A DNA stretch of 64,000 bases, from positions 496,001 to 560,000 of the forward strand of contig NZ_MPTA01000002.1 of assembly GCF_001939075.1 (NCBI RefSeq), read 5' to 3'. The translations under genes and the position numbers were made by a program. This document shows, in pieces, positions 51,647 through 61,120 of the stretch (positions are counted from its first letter, which is position 1; the number at the start of each line of letters is the position of its first letter). This DNA is from Paenisporosarcina indica. GTDB lineage: Bacteria; Bacillota; Bacilli; Bacillales_A; Planococcaceae. The notes under the pieces are model-generated. The model saw only the letters and a program-made list of their open reading frames with translations. It searched no databases and was not told the DNA's origin.

Positions 51647-51683
51647 TTTTTAACAATACATAAAAATGGAAGGGAGGCTCCCG

Positions 51684-52970
51684 ATGAGCGAACATATGAA
51701 ACCAAAAATACACTATGCCTGGATTGTATTGTTACTAGTATTTATCGCCTTACTTTCATCTCAAGGTGTGCGTCTATCATTCGGAGCATTTATCACACCT
51801 TGGGAAGAAGATTTCGACACAAGTCGCAGCGTCATTTCTCTCGTTGCTTTTATCAGCTATATAGTCTTTGCCATTTCACAACCGTTCGTTGGTAAATTAG
51901 TCGATACATATGGAATAAGAGCAATTTTTACCGTCAGTAGTTTAATCATCGGTATTTCAATGATCTTGACCTTCTTTGTTACTGCACCTTGGCAACTCAT
52001 GATTTTGTATGGCATCATTGCCTCCATCGGCTTTGGCGGATCGTCCAATGTCGTAGGTTCAATCGCGATTGCGAACTGGTTTACCAAGAAAAAAGGCTTT
52101 GCGCTTGGTCTGATGTCAGCTGGTACTGCAGCTGGCCAGTTACTCCTAGTTCCACTTGCGCTTCTATTGAATGATCAATTCGGTTGGAAAACGACCGTTT
52201 TAATATTGGGCGCATTTCTAACGTTTATTATCTCACCACTTGTCTATTTCTTTATTCGTACATATCCATCTCAAAAAGGCATTGGTGCTTATGGAGATGC
52301 GGAAGCAGTAGTCACCGATCCATCTTCTCAACCCAAGAGCAGTCAAATATTATCGATTTTTCAACTTCTGAAGAAAAAGGAATTTCTTTTTCTCATGTTC
52401 CCGTTCTTTGTTTGCGGCATAACGACAACCGGTCTCATGGATACACATCTAATTCCATTTGCACAGTACTGTGGATTTTCTCCCACAGTGACTGGAACCG
52501 CCGTCAGTTTACTCGCTGGCTTCAATATTTTGGGTACCGTGTTATCCGGGTATTTAGCAGATCGTTGGAACAGTAAACATATTCTCACGTTTTTATACGG
52601 GTTTCGCGCGTTGACCATCATATTGTTACTCGTCATTGTAAACAATGTCTCGTTGTTTGGCTTTGTTATTTCGCAATCCCACTTACTTATTCTTTTCGCC
52701 ATCAGTTTTGGCGTTGTCAATTTTGCAACAGTAGCACCAACCATTAAACTCGCGACCGATTATTTCAAAGAACTCTCTGCAGGTGCCGTGATTGGTTGGT
52801 TATTTTTGAGTCATCAGGTAGGATCTGCACTGGGGTCTTTAATTCCAGGCGTATTGTTTGAAGTGACAGGTGGTTATGGCATTTCGTTCATCGCTTCCAT
52901 TTTGTTATTAATCATCTCTTCAGGCATGTGTATGTTATTGCCTTCTTCCAAACCTACAGTGACATCTTAA
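51684..52970 (+). CDS. MFS transporter, monocarboxylate/oxalate-formate antiporter-like
   Basis: 428-residue 12-helix major facilitator of the MCT/OFA type. FGAFITPWEEDFDTSRSVISL near residues 34-54 and GKLVDTYGIRAIF near 76 are typical; the central loop (about 205-230, DPSSQPKSS) separates the halves. Likely carries a monocarboxylate or dicarboxylate; unknown. ATG 51684 is chosen with GGGAGG upstream; the ATG at 51666 overlaps that site. It may be co-transcribed with the EAL gene upstream (37 bp gap). Confidence 0.87.
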   Translation: MSEHMKPKIHYAWIVLLLVFIALLSSQGVRLSFGAFITPWEEDFDTSRSVISLVAFISYIVFAISQPFVGKLVDTYGIRAIFTVSSLIIGISMILTFFVTAPWQLMILYGIIASIGFGGSSNVVGSIAIANWFTKKKGFALGLMSAGTAAGQLLLVPLALLLNDQFGWKTTVLILGAFLTFIISPLVYFFIRTYPSQKGIGAYGDAEAVVTDPSSQPKSSQILSIFQLLKKKEFLFLMFPFFVCGITTTGLMDTHLIPFAQYCGFSPTVTGTAVSLLAGFNILGTVLSGYLADRWNSKHILTFLYGFRALTIILLLVIVNNVSLFGFVISQSHLLILFAISFGVVNFATVAPTIKLATDYFKELSAGAVIGWLFLSHQVGSALGSLIPGVLFEVTGGYGISFIASILLLIISSGMCMLLPSSKPTVTS

Positions 52971-53126
52971 CTTAAGGTTTTGTTAAAACTATATTATTGA
53001 ATTTCGGTCGCAACGCACTTCTATGTTTCGAAACTAGCGTAGCGATGCAGAAGGACGGCTTCGGCTTCGGCTTCGATCAATGAAATAATGAATATCAACG
53101 ACAAAATCCAACACAGCCTAACTAAG

Positions 53127-53160
53127 AAAAAACCGCTATCCATATGGGCAGCGGTTTTGT
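53127..53160. terminator. Terminator between convergent MFS and AraC genes
   Basis: AAAACCGCT pairs with AGCGGTTTT around a 12-base loop. It lies after a 155-bp stretch containing three tandem GGCTTC units (53058-53076). Confidence 0.75.
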
Positions 53161-53175
53161 TATAGTTTCATGAAT

Positions 53176-54036
53176 TCATTTTACCGGAATCCAGATCTCT
53201 GAAAAGTAATCAGGACCAGAAGGGTTCCCACTTGAATATACTTCCATCGACGGTGTAGTCGTATGTTCGAAACCACTGGACGGGAACCATTCCGAAAGGA
53301 TTTTCTTCCACATATCTTGCATGGCATGCGGCATTGGCCCAATTACTTCAAATATTGCCCACTTTGCCGCTGGAATTTCCATTGTCATCAATCTCTCCGG
53401 TGCATTCCCTACAAACTCAGTCGCAATCCAATATTCTATGGCTGGTCCCTCTTCTGAAGGAACATCTACGCAAACCCCTAACACGCCCCGGATTTGGCCG
53501 GAGTTGATGTCAAACAACAAATCATCAATTCCATTTCCATTAACTTCATCCCACATTTTCGGAATACCTGCTAGGTTCTCTCCATTGACACACGAAAATT
53601 CCTGCTTTATCCCCGCAATTTGAAATCCGCCTCTTTCCATCATTCTTACTTTCATTGGATCTGCCCCTTTCAAATTCACCTGAATCACCAGGCGGTTATA
53701 AATTGTTAGTTCCCCGCTAAAACCTCTTGCTTCACTCGGGGTAATGCCATGCTGTCTACGAAATGCTTTTGTAAAAGCTTCAGGAGTTTCATAGCCATAC
53801 TTGTAGGCAACGTCGATGATTTTTTGGTCAGATTTTGATAGCTCATGTGCCGCTAATGTCAGTCTTCTGCGTCGAATATACTCGCCAACACTACTATCAG
53901 TAAGCACTGTAAATAGTCGATGAAAATGAGATACCGATGTGTTTGCTTGTCTCGCGATTTCCTCAATCCGTATCGGTTCCAACAAATTCTCTTCTATAAA
54001 ATCAATTGTCGCTTGCAATGACTCCATCCACCCCAT
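53176..54036 (-). CDS. AraC family regulator with GyrI-like effector domain
   Basis: 286 residues. Two AraC helix-turn-helix motifs lie N-terminally (IEEIARQANTSVSHFHRLF near 25-43 and IIDVAYKYGYETPEAFTKAF near 72-91), followed by a GyrI-like (BmrR/Rob C-terminal type) small-molecule-binding domain (about 120-285, with IEYWIATEF and MEIPAAKWAIFEVIGPMP). Such proteins respond to lipophilic or cationic compounds and activate efflux or detoxification genes. The ATG at 54036 has GGGAGTGAG upstream; 54051 is an alternative. No obvious target gene is adjacent. Confidence 0.87.
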   Translation of the reverse strand: MGWMESLQATIDFIEENLLEPIRIEEIARQANTSVSHFHRLFTVLTDSSVGEYIRRRRLTLAAHELSKSDQKIIDVAYKYGYETPEAFTKAFRRQHGITPSEARGFSGELTIYNRLVIQVNLKGADPMKVRMMERGGFQIAGIKQEFSCVNGENLAGIPKMWDEVNGNGIDDLLFDINSGQIRGVLGVCVDVPSEEGPAIEYWIATEFVGNAPERLMTMEIPAAKWAIFEVIGPMPHAMQDMWKKILSEWFPSSGFEHTTTPSMEVYSSGNPSGPDYFSEIWIPVK

Positions 54037-54234
54037 ATCGCTCACTCCCATAACCGATCATAAAGTCTTTTCTCTATCATAACCTGTTCTTTTATGCTTT
54101 GCGTAGACAGACACAAAAAAACCGCAATCCAGTTAGGAATAGCGGCTCGTTAGCAGGTGCATTTCGTGAAAAGTCTTGGTGATAACAAGAAAAGTCCCAT
54201 GTATATCAAGAAAACTCATGCCTTTATCAAGGAA

Positions 54235-54492
54235 TCAGAAATTTCTACCTTGCTTGTTGTCAATATCATGGATTAAATCATTCAATTTCTGTTCCTTTTT
54301 ATTGTCATCCGATTGATTATTTTGTTGCAACTCTTTTTCATTAGCTTGCTGTTGATCATTTTCTTCCTGATGATTATCATGAAGCCGTTGATTCTGCCTC
54401 AACTCTTTCTCATTTGCTTCTTGCTGTTTTTGCCGTTTCTCTACTTCCGTATAATCTGGTTCAAATTCTGGAAACTGGTCTTTTCTTTCCAT
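54235..54492 (-). CDS. Hydrophilic Gln/Asn/Glu-rich protein
   Basis: 85 residues, extremely polar with no hydrophobic core, so intrinsically disordered in appearance. It contains an imperfect duplication around QQEANEKELRQNQ and QQANEKELQQNNQ (roughly residues 22-34 and 48-60). GAGGAGGTAG lies 6 bp before ATG 54492, an excellent ribosome site; a longer frame from 54549 lacks one. Function unknown; small polar proteins like this are often spore- or stress-associated in Bacillus relatives, but nothing here shows that. Confidence 0.65.
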   Translation of the reverse strand: MERKDQFPEFEPDYTEVEKRQKQQEANEKELRQNQRLHDNHQEENDQQQANEKELQQNNQSDDNKKEQKLNDLIHDIDNKQGRNF

Positions 54493-54704
54493 GTTCTCTA
54501 CCTCCTCGAAAGATTTTTTGGTTCTTTCCGTAGTATTCCCTTCTGACAACTTTAAAAACGAGCTAAATAGAAAACAGAATAATGGTCCTATGAAAAATCG
54601 AAAACAAACTCAGCCTTTCGACTGAAAATTGCTTGAAAGTGCTTATATTCCCTTCGAAAGTGGTAAACTATTGTAGATTCATTATAATAAGGGGCTTGAT
54701 ATAC

Positions 54705-55688
54705 ATGAAAATATATGACGTTACAATTGTAGGCGCTGGGCCTACTGGATTATTCACGGCATTTTACGGTGGAATGCGACAAATGTCAGTGAAAATCGTG
54801 GAAAGTTTACCGAATGTCGGTGGTCAATTAACCGCACTATATCCTGAAAAATATATATACGACATTGCTGGATTTCCGAAAATACGGGCAAAAGATTTAG
54901 TCGATAACTTGTCTGAACAAGTCTCCATTTTTTCACCAACCATCATCACTGGGGAATCGGTAGTAGATTTAACTAGACTTGAGGACGGTACATGGCAGCT
55001 TACCACAGATGCGGACACTCATTTATCTAAATCTGTCATCTTCACAACTGGGAACGGTGCTTTTGAACCAAAACGACTAGAACATGCTGAAGCCACTAAG
55101 TACGAGGGTAGTCAACTTCATTACTTTGTTAATGATATGGGCACTTTTGCTGGAAAAGATGTTGTATTATTCGGCGGCGGAGATTCAGCAGTCGATTGGG
55201 CATTGATGCTTGAACCGGTGGCAAAATCGGTGACACTCGTTCATCGCAGAGACTCATTCCGAGCACACGAACATAGTATCGAGTTACTTCATCAATCTAA
55301 CGTCATCATTAAGACACCTTACGTCGTCGATCATTTCGAACCAGAAGGTGATGCGTTTACGCATGTAGCGGTACGGAATTCTGATGGTCAAGTCGAACTA
55401 CTTAAAGCTGATCACGTGATTGTTAACTACGGCTTCCGCTCTTCCATTGGTTCCATGAAAGATTGGGGAATGGAAATGGAAAGACATGCAATCGTGGTTA
55501 ATTCCAAAATGGAAACTTCTCTACCTGGTGTCTATGCAGTGGGAGACAGTAATACGTACGAAGGTAAAGTAAAACTGATTGCTTGTGGATTTGGCGAGGC
55601 ACCTATTGCCATTAATTCCGCTAAACATTTTGTGGATCCTGAAACCAAAAAGCACTTAAAACATTCTACCGATTTATTTTCTCATTAA
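54705..55688 (+). CDS. yumC: Ferredoxin/flavodoxin-NADP reductase, thioredoxin-reductase type
   Basis: 327-residue flavoprotein of the YumC type, transferring electrons between NADPH and ferredoxin or flavodoxin. The FAD motif VTIVGAGPTGLFTAFYGG is at residues 6-23, GGQLTALYPEKYIYDIAGFP near 46-65 is diagnostic of this subfamily, the NADPH motif LFGGGDSAVDWA is near 158-169, and GVYAVGDSN near 275 is the second FAD site. The CxxC of true thioredoxin reductases is absent. ATG 54705 follows AAGGGG; longer starts have none. A terminator follows. Confidence 0.9.
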   Translation: MKIYDVTIVGAGPTGLFTAFYGGMRQMSVKIVESLPNVGGQLTALYPEKYIYDIAGFPKIRAKDLVDNLSEQVSIFSPTIITGESVVDLTRLEDGTWQLTTDADTHLSKSVIFTTGNGAFEPKRLEHAEATKYEGSQLHYFVNDMGTFAGKDVVLFGGGDSAVDWALMLEPVAKSVTLVHRRDSFRAHEHSIELLHQSNVIIKTPYVVDHFEPEGDAFTHVAVRNSDGQVELLKADHVIVNYGFRSSIGSMKDWGMEMERHAIVVNSKMETSLPGVYAVGDSNTYEGKVKLIACGFGEAPIAINSAKHFVDPETKKHLKHSTDLFSH

Positions 55689-55694
55689 TACAGC

Positions 55695-55726
55695 AAAAAG
55701 GAGCGGAAAATTCTCCGCTCCTTTTT
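55695..55726. terminator. Terminator between yumC and the convergent membrane gene
   Basis: AAAAAGGAGCGGA pairs with TCCGCTCCTTTTT around AAATTC; T-tracts on both strands. Confidence 0.85.
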
Positions 55727-55736
55727 GTATTTATCA

Positions 55737-56357
55737 TTACACTTGTACAGCACATAATTTTTCGCGTATTCTCGTGACGGGAGAAAAAAACAACTGAATA
55801 AGGGGACCGATTAAAATGGTCATTAACACTGTCCCGACTCCAATTGGACCACTCACGAAAAATGCGATGACCAAAACCGTTAGTTCCATGCTCATTTTTG
55901 ATACCCACAAACTCTTCCCTGTTCGATATTGAATCGCCACCATTAAACTGTCCATCGGATTTCGAGCAAAGTTAGATTGAAGATAGCTAGCAATCCCAAT
56001 GGCACAAATGACAATTCCTGCAATCATCATGAAAACCCGCATCGCAATAGCTGCACTCGTGAATTCCGAAAATACAACCAATAACCAAACATCCATAAAT
56101 ACACCAATAAGAAAAATGGTAATAATTGCTGAAAAATCAGGAATCCTTTTCATAATTAAGCCATTTAATAAAATCAATAAAATTCCAACAATAAAGATCC
56201 ATGTGCCTACACTTAATCCTAATTTATCGGACAATCCCACATACATGGCATCCCATGCACCTGCCCCTAAATCAGCTATAATCATTAAACTAATTCCAAG
56301 TGACAAAAACGTCAAACCAATCAAATAAAACAACGCAATAATTACACGATTTTTCAT
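55737..56357 (-). CDS. YczE/YyaS/YitT family membrane protein
   Basis: 206 residues with five or six membrane helices. The N-terminal LGISLMIIADLGAGAWDAMYVGLS (key part ADLGAGAWDA near residues 27-36) and FARNPMDSLMVAIQYRTG near 130-147 are the two repeated family motifs (GxxxWD and NPxDxL). Function is unproven; some relatives are implicated in antibiotic or lipopeptide production. ATG 56357 has AAAGGAG 6 bp upstream; 56378 was rejected. Confidence 0.82.
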   Translation of the reverse strand: MKNRVIIALFYLIGLTFLSLGISLMIIADLGAGAWDAMYVGLSDKLGLSVGTWIFIVGILLILLNGLIMKRIPDFSAIITIFLIGVFMDVWLLVVFSEFTSAAIAMRVFMMIAGIVICAIGIASYLQSNFARNPMDSLMVAIQYRTGKSLWVSKMSMELTVLVIAFFVSGPIGVGTVLMTILIGPLIQLFFSPVTRIREKLCAVQV

Positions 56358-56597
56358 GCTGGCTCCTTTTCTATGCAACTAAGATGTATTATCCCAACAT
56401 CTTATCATGAAAACAAACTCATTCAACGATTTCTTAATTCACAAAAAATAGCCCTTCATGGTAGTTTATAAACGGGCTAGGTAGCCACCAGCTAATTAAA
56501 TGAGGCAATTTTTTAGTTGGGATATCTCTAATGCACTTAATTTCTATAGTTAAAGATTTTCTTTATATTATTACAATCATTATGTTCGTCTTCGGAG

Positions 56598-56811
56598 TAA
56601 ATATGGAAGATGAAAAAATTAATTGGGGCTGCCGGAGATGCTGGCAGCCTTTGCTGTGATAAGGAGAATGGGAAACTCTTTCCGGAAAAGGGGTGTTTCC
56701 TACCTGAAGGCCAATAATTCCTACGTGATCTCCCTTTTTTCCTACGTCATCCCCAATTATTCCTACGTGACCCACGATTATTACAACTGAGCCCTCGCTC
56801 AGTCAAAAAAT
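56598..56811 (-). repeat. R2 repeat, copy 2
   Basis: Reverse complement of the element at 22931-23145: hairpin GGCTGCCGGAG/CTGGCAGCC at 56627-56650, then 21-bp units (complement consensus CCAATAATTCCTACGTGATC) between about 56713 and 56772, then hairpin ACTGAGC/GCTCAGT at 56787-56803. The internal units are closer to each other than in copy 1. Confidence 0.65.
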
Positions 56812-56848
56812 GCTTAGTCCAGCCTTATTATGGTGAATTTTTTCAGTG
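56812..56848 (+). repeat. R1 repeat, end fragment E
   Basis: TTAGTCCAGCCTTATTATGG then AATTTTTTCAGTG, matching the right end of full copy F. It abuts R2 copy 2, as copy B abuts R2 copy 1. Confidence 0.55.
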
Positions 56849-57067
56849 GTCTCAACAAAGTGTTTGGGAGCAAATTAGATTCGTTTTCCACTACGCTACT
56901 GTTAAAGAAGCATGGCTATTTATTAGTTTTATTTCCATTCATTCTGATCTCTACCTCGTTCGCGAGGTCTTTCTAGCCGTTCATCACCCCTTTCTAGCCT
57001 TTCCCGCATGATTTTTCTACCCGTTCACCCAATTACTCCACAAAAAGACCGCTCAATACGAGACAGG

Positions 57068-57297
57068 CACTGAAAAAGCGCTTTCATTCTAAACCAACGA
57101 GCCTTTCCTCGAAAAAATCAAGGAAAGGCTCGTTGGTTATTTGTATATAGAACTGGATGTAAATTTGCCTAGACAGAACCAGCGCAGATGCCTTTCAAGT
57201 AGTAGCCAAGCTTCTCGTACGAGGCCATCCACAAAGCGCCGGAACGTGTATTATAGGGAATTCTTAGTCCAGTCTATATTGGTAAATTTTTTCAGCG
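57068..57297 (+). repeat. R1 repeat, full-length copy F
   Basis: 230 bp from CACTGAAAAAGCGC to AATTTTTTCAGCG, inverted ends like copy C. Near the left end is the hairpin AACGAGCCTTTCCT/AGGAAAGGCTCGTT, a strong terminator-like structure; the middle carries GACAGAACCAGCGCAGATGC and GCGCCGGAACGTG. No open frame of note. The 56849-57067 stretch before it has a TTTCTAGCC/TTCACCC-rich composition and no gene. Confidence 0.75.
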
Positions 57298-57413
57298 TCC
57301 TATATTTAGGGTAGGAAAAGCGTTCAACACTTGTTTAGGGGTAATCCTAAGTTTTATGCTTCTACTATTATTAAAAAGTTCGACCGATATCGACTATACT
57401 TTGGATCATTGTT

Positions 57414-57896
57414 TTACATTGTCGGATTATTTTTAAAAGGTTTTTTTCGAATGAGATTCAAAACTGCCATTCCATCGCTTGGGTTTTCCCCGTGCCAAAT
57501 CGGAAATAATGAAAAGAAAACGAAGTAGAAAGAAAAATATACAAAATGATAAAGAAAGATGCTTGGCTCAAGTTCATTCATCAAAATCAATCCATTCAGT
57601 ATGAAGATACTGGCTACATTAAATATTGAACCACCTAAATAAACTAAAATCAGTTGCCATCTTTTATCTTTTTTAGCAATGGTAACGTACTCGCACCAAC
57701 CATCATAAAAATATAAACGGCGAATATGAAGTGGCCCAATTTTCGTAAGAACCTTTCCGCTTCCGATATGCATATTTACTTTCCCCCCAAATATGCGCGC
57801 GAAAAACATATGTCCCATTTGATGAAATAACGTCACGAGTGGCATAACAAGAAAAAAGGAAAAGAAAAACTTCCAAAGGTCATTGAATCCAAACAT
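57414..57896 (-). CDS. M50-like membrane protein with altered HExxH (HQxGH)
   Basis: 160 residues with four hydrophobic segments. It resembles small M50 (site-2-protease-like) proteins of Bacilli: LVTLFHQMGHMFFARIFGGK near residues 20-39 sits where HELGH is normal, and a second motif NPSDG (in GENPSDGMAVLNL) near 137-141 supplies the third ligand Asp. The catalytic Glu is replaced by Gln, so zinc binding may persist while peptidase activity should be lost. An AGGTGA site precedes the ATG. Solitary gene beside the repeat cluster. Confidence 0.7.
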   Translation of the reverse strand: MFGFNDLWKFFFSFFLVMPLVTLFHQMGHMFFARIFGGKVNMHIGSGKVLTKIGPLHIRRLYFYDGWCEYVTIAKKDKRWQLILVYLGGSIFNVASIFILNGLILMNELEPSIFLYHFVYFSFYFVFFSLFPIWHGENPSDGMAVLNLIRKKPFKNNPTM

Positions 57897-58013
57897 TTTG
57901 TCACCTACTTATCCATTAAGTAATGATGACTTAGTCTACGAGAAACGTTGGTGGAATTCAATCATTACCCCTTACAATTCTTCAGGTAATATTTGCTAAT
58001 CGGATTTACTTTT

Positions 58014-58820
58014 TCAGCAAATCTTATCGGGACCGATATTAACCAGGCTTTCTTCGAACATATCAATAATTTCAACAAAACGGCTTGCTTCTCTAAAAAC
58101 ATGGTCAGCTAACAATGGATGAATATTGCTCTTGATCCGACATTCGTCAATTAAATCACGTGCGGTTTTCTTGAAATCTCTTAATGAAACAACAGATACT
58201 CGATTTTGATCCAAGAATTGTGTCAGTAACGGAGTCGTTTCGGACTGAGGTCTCATACTGTCCAGGTCAATTGCCTGATATAGTAACTGATCAAAGTCAT
58301 GGCTAAATTCTCTTGCCTGATCGACCAATTTCCGTTCACTTGGATCTAACAAATGTCCGATAAACTTCGCATGGTCTGCCATGATTTTAAGGAAGAATAC
58401 GTTTTCTTGGATGATGGCCTCCGGTAAAGGTTGGAGTGTCCCTTCATTTAACTCTTTTAATCGATTTGCAAAATAAGCAGCTTCCCTACTTATATGGTCA
58501 ACTAATAAAGGATAATTATTGGTAAAGATTTCACAACGTAGGATTAGCCCTAGTACTTTTCGTTTATATGCCCAAATAGATGCAGCGGCTTGGTACACTT
58601 GTGAATTGAAAGCTCTTATTTGTTGAGGATCCGAATGCTCTGAGTACCCTGCTAACTGCTCTTCAATCCTCTCAAAGACCGTAATGAATTGTTGCGCTTC
58701 CTCAATGAGCTTTTGCTCATTAAATGTAAATCCTAAGCTCAAAAACAACGCATGTTCTTTCATTATTCTTGACCAAAATTGAATTTCATCTAATGACCTT
58801 ACAACAAACTCGTTTGACAT
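58014..58820 (-). CDS. DUF2935 domain protein
   Basis: 268 residues made of two similar helical halves (about 5-125 and 135-260). Each half has an E-x7-EH/DH pattern: DEIQFWSRIMKEHALFL near 11-27 and DHISREAAYF near 107, then ENVFFLKIMADHAKFI near 138 and DHVFREASRF near 240. The repeated Glu/His positions suggest a di-metal four-helix bundle. Function unknown; related Bacillus proteins are sometimes linked to spores or metal binding. The start has GGAGGCGAATG-like spacing. Confidence 0.8.
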   Translation of the reverse strand: MSNEFVVRSLDEIQFWSRIMKEHALFLSLGFTFNEQKLIEEAQQFITVFERIEEQLAGYSEHSDPQQIRAFNSQVYQAAASIWAYKRKVLGLILRCEIFTNNYPLLVDHISREAAYFANRLKELNEGTLQPLPEAIIQENVFFLKIMADHAKFIGHLLDPSERKLVDQAREFSHDFDQLLYQAIDLDSMRPQSETTPLLTQFLDQNRVSVVSLRDFKKTARDLIDECRIKSNIHPLLADHVFREASRFVEIIDMFEESLVNIGPDKIC

Positions 58821-59118
58821 ACATTCGCCTCCGTTTTTTTCAATACAATTTATCGTATGTCACATTCCTATTAATGCTCCATAAGGGGACGAATTAATTA
58901 AGTAAAGAAATAAAACATGCAAGTTTCTTAAAACTTTTTATCAATTATGAACCATTTTACATATTAAACGTAGGAGGATAGAAGTGTCCTCGCAGCAACT
59001 TGCATCCTTCCCATTGAAAGATGGGGATTATTCTGCTAAATTGAAGCAAGCCTAATTTTTGATATGGATTTTTATCAATATCTTCTTATTTAGCGGGTTT
59101 TACATCAAGGGGGACATC

Positions 59119-60189
59119 ATGAAGAAAAGCTTACAGATGGGTAGTGCATTTATTGGCATAATTGTCGGAGCAGGATTTGCTTCGGGACAGGAAATACTTC
59201 AGTATTTTACTAGTTTTGGTTATATGGGATTGATCGCGGCATTGATTTCAACTGTATTATTTGCCTATCTCGGCATGAATTTAACTCGACTTGGTAGTAG
59301 GATGCAAACAACTTCTCATAAAGAGGTTGTTTATAAGATGAGTGGGAAATATGTCGGGAGAATTGTTGATTACATCATTATCTTTACATTGTTCGGCGTA
59401 GGAGTAGTCATGATTGCCGGAGCAGGGTCCATTTTTTCACAGCAATTTGGGCTTTCTTCCGCGCTCGGCAGTACGGTTATGGCGGTGATTGTCATCCTCA
59501 CCATCATGTTGAATGTACAAAAAGTCATCGCTATTATCGGTGGTGTGACACCATTCTTGATCATTACTGTCGTTTTTGTGTCAATTTACTGCTTACTAAC
59601 GATGGATTTATCTTTTGCTGAGTTGAATCCAATTGCAAAAGAGCAGCCAACCACATTGCCAAACTGGTTCGTGTCTGCGATCAATTATGTATCCTTTAAT
59701 ATTGCAGTGGGGGCTTCTATGTCAATTGTCATGGGAGGTACTGAAAAAGACGAGAAAATCGCAGCTCGCGGTGGCTTAATTGGTGGACTCGGACTTGGTA
59801 TCCTAATCATCTTGAGCCATCTAGCCATCTTTTCAAAAATTGATACAGTTGCTGGATTCGAGATGCCTATGTTAAAAATCGTTGACGATATATCTCCGAT
59901 TCTCGGATTCTTTATGTCGATTATCCTATTTGGGATGATTTACAATACTGCAGTCAGCATGCTCTTCTCATTCTCAGCACGTTTTGTCCCAATGGGAACC
60001 ACTAAGTTCAGAGTTTTTGTCATCATAACTGGAGTTACAGCTTATGTGGCAAGTTTCGTAGGCTTTACGAAGCTAGTCACAATGTTCTATCCAGTAGTCG
60101 GTTATCTTGGCTTATTCCTTGTTGGGGCAATCATTTATGCTTCATTTAAGAAAGACGGTAAAACAGTAACCAACGATCAGAACGGATAA
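59119..60189 (+). CDS. YkvI family membrane protein
   Basis: 356-residue integral membrane protein with ten or so helices, like B. subtilis YkvI. MGSAFIGIIVGAGFASGQEILQYF at the start (key part IVGAGFASGQE near residues 14-24) is the unwound-helix motif typical of LeuT-fold (APC superfamily) transporters. NYVSFNIAVGASMSIVMGG near 190-208 is a second conserved stretch. Substrate unknown. AAGGGGGA lies 7 bp before ATG 59119; a longer frame from 59059 has no site. A hairpin terminator follows. Confidence 0.82.
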   Translation: MKKSLQMGSAFIGIIVGAGFASGQEILQYFTSFGYMGLIAALISTVLFAYLGMNLTRLGSRMQTTSHKEVVYKMSGKYVGRIVDYIIIFTLFGVGVVMIAGAGSIFSQQFGLSSALGSTVMAVIVILTIMLNVQKVIAIIGGVTPFLIITVVFVSIYCLLTMDLSFAELNPIAKEQPTTLPNWFVSAINYVSFNIAVGASMSIVMGGTEKDEKIAARGGLIGGLGLGILIILSHLAIFSKIDTVAGFEMPMLKIVDDISPILGFFMSIILFGMIYNTAVSMLFSFSARFVPMGTTKFRVFVIITGVTAYVASFVGFTKLVTMFYPVVGYLGLFLVGAIIYASFKKDGKTVTNDQNG

Positions 60190-60205
60190 ATACGAAAAAC
60201 ACAAT

Positions 60206-60254
60206 AAAGGCTGTCCTGAAAAGTCGCGTTATTCGACTTTTTAAGACAGCCTTC
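60206..60254 (+). terminator. Terminator of the YkvI-like gene
   Basis: AAAGGCTGTC pairs with GACAGCCTT; inside, AAAAGTCG pairs with CGACTTTTT. Confidence 0.8.
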
Positions 60255-60302
60255 TTACATATAGGCTAGTTGAACTGACACCCGTTGACTAAGCTCTTTA
60301 GG

Positions 60303-60335
60303 AAAACGACGAATACCGATGCGTCGTTTTTTATG
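60303..60335. terminator. Orphan terminator hairpin
   Basis: AAAACGACG pairs with CGTCGTTTT around AATACCGATG, followed by TT. It lies 50 bp past another terminator with no gene between them. The remaining 60336-60553 stretch holds no gene. Confidence 0.6.
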
Positions 60336-60553
60336 TTAAACGCTCTCATTAATCAAGCTCTGAATTCATGAAGGGTCGTAACGATTTAATAAGCTGACTT
60401 CTTAAGTATTCTCCATTCAATCGGAACCACTTAGAATTAGTCTAGCTTTTTTCAAATGATTTCAATTAGTTTCTTGCATTATAGATCAAATTTAAATAAT
60501 ATACATTTAAGCAAAGAATAAGGCCAATTGGAACTAGTATTTAGGTATGGTTA

Positions 60554-61120
60554 TTATATACATACCGCCATTTTATGTTTCTCCAAAGTTTGGTTTACTT
60601 CTATTAAAAACGGGTAATATTTTAATGTACCGGTATAAATATAAGTCAACTCGCTGGATGAATAGATATCTTTTGGCGAAGTTAGGCTTGGCGGCTTATT
60701 TACAATCGGACGCCCACTACTTTTGAATACAGTGGCAACGAATTGCGAACAGAAAAAGGCAGATTCTCTTTCAATAGTTCTCTCGAAAAGTACTCCAAAC
60801 AATCCCAGGAAATTATATTTGTATTTCTCTTGATTTTTCTCGAAATCTTTCATGAAGGCTCTCATCAACTCATATTCTCTTTCCGTGACCGTGCAACTGA
60901 AGACCGCACACTTGGCCCTTTGAAAAAACGGAATACTCATGTCTTCTTTTACAAATCCTCCACCAAAAGGATTGTCAATATTTTTCCTTCCAAAACTATA
61001 GACTTCACTCAAGTCTTGACTAAAAGATATCGAGACATGACTAAACGGATGGTTGGTAAATTTTTTAATCAATTTTCCTAGTGACGTTTTAGTATCAGTA
61101 AAAACAAAATAAATTTCCAT
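60554..61120 (-). CDS. Probable permuted papain-fold (NlpC/P60-like, YiiX-type) protein
   Basis: 188 residues. The order His-then-Cys suggests a circularly permuted NlpC/P60 fold: HPFSHVSISFSQDL near residues 24-37 (His), and ESAFFCSQFVATVFKSSG near 118-135 (Cys in FCSQF, as in YiiX/YebB-type proteins). No signal peptide, so it probably acts in the cytosol on an amide or thioester bond; substrate unknown. The start has a GGGGGGAAACC site. Monocistronic. Confidence 0.7.
   Translation of the reverse strand: MEIYFVFTDTKTSLGKLIKKFTNHPFSHVSISFSQDLSEVYSFGRKNIDNPFGGGFVKEDMSIPFFQRAKCAVFSCTVTEREYELMRAFMKDFEKNQEKYKYNFLGLFGVLFERTIERESAFFCSQFVATVFKSSGRPIVNKPPSLTSPKDIYSSSELTYIYTGTLKYYPFLIEVNQTLEKHKMAVCI

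Noticed and set aside
56563-56775. Frame with a seven-residue HVGIIGD repeat
   Set aside because: It is simply the translation of the R2 21-bp units; copy 1 changes many residues and no start or ribosome site is conserved.
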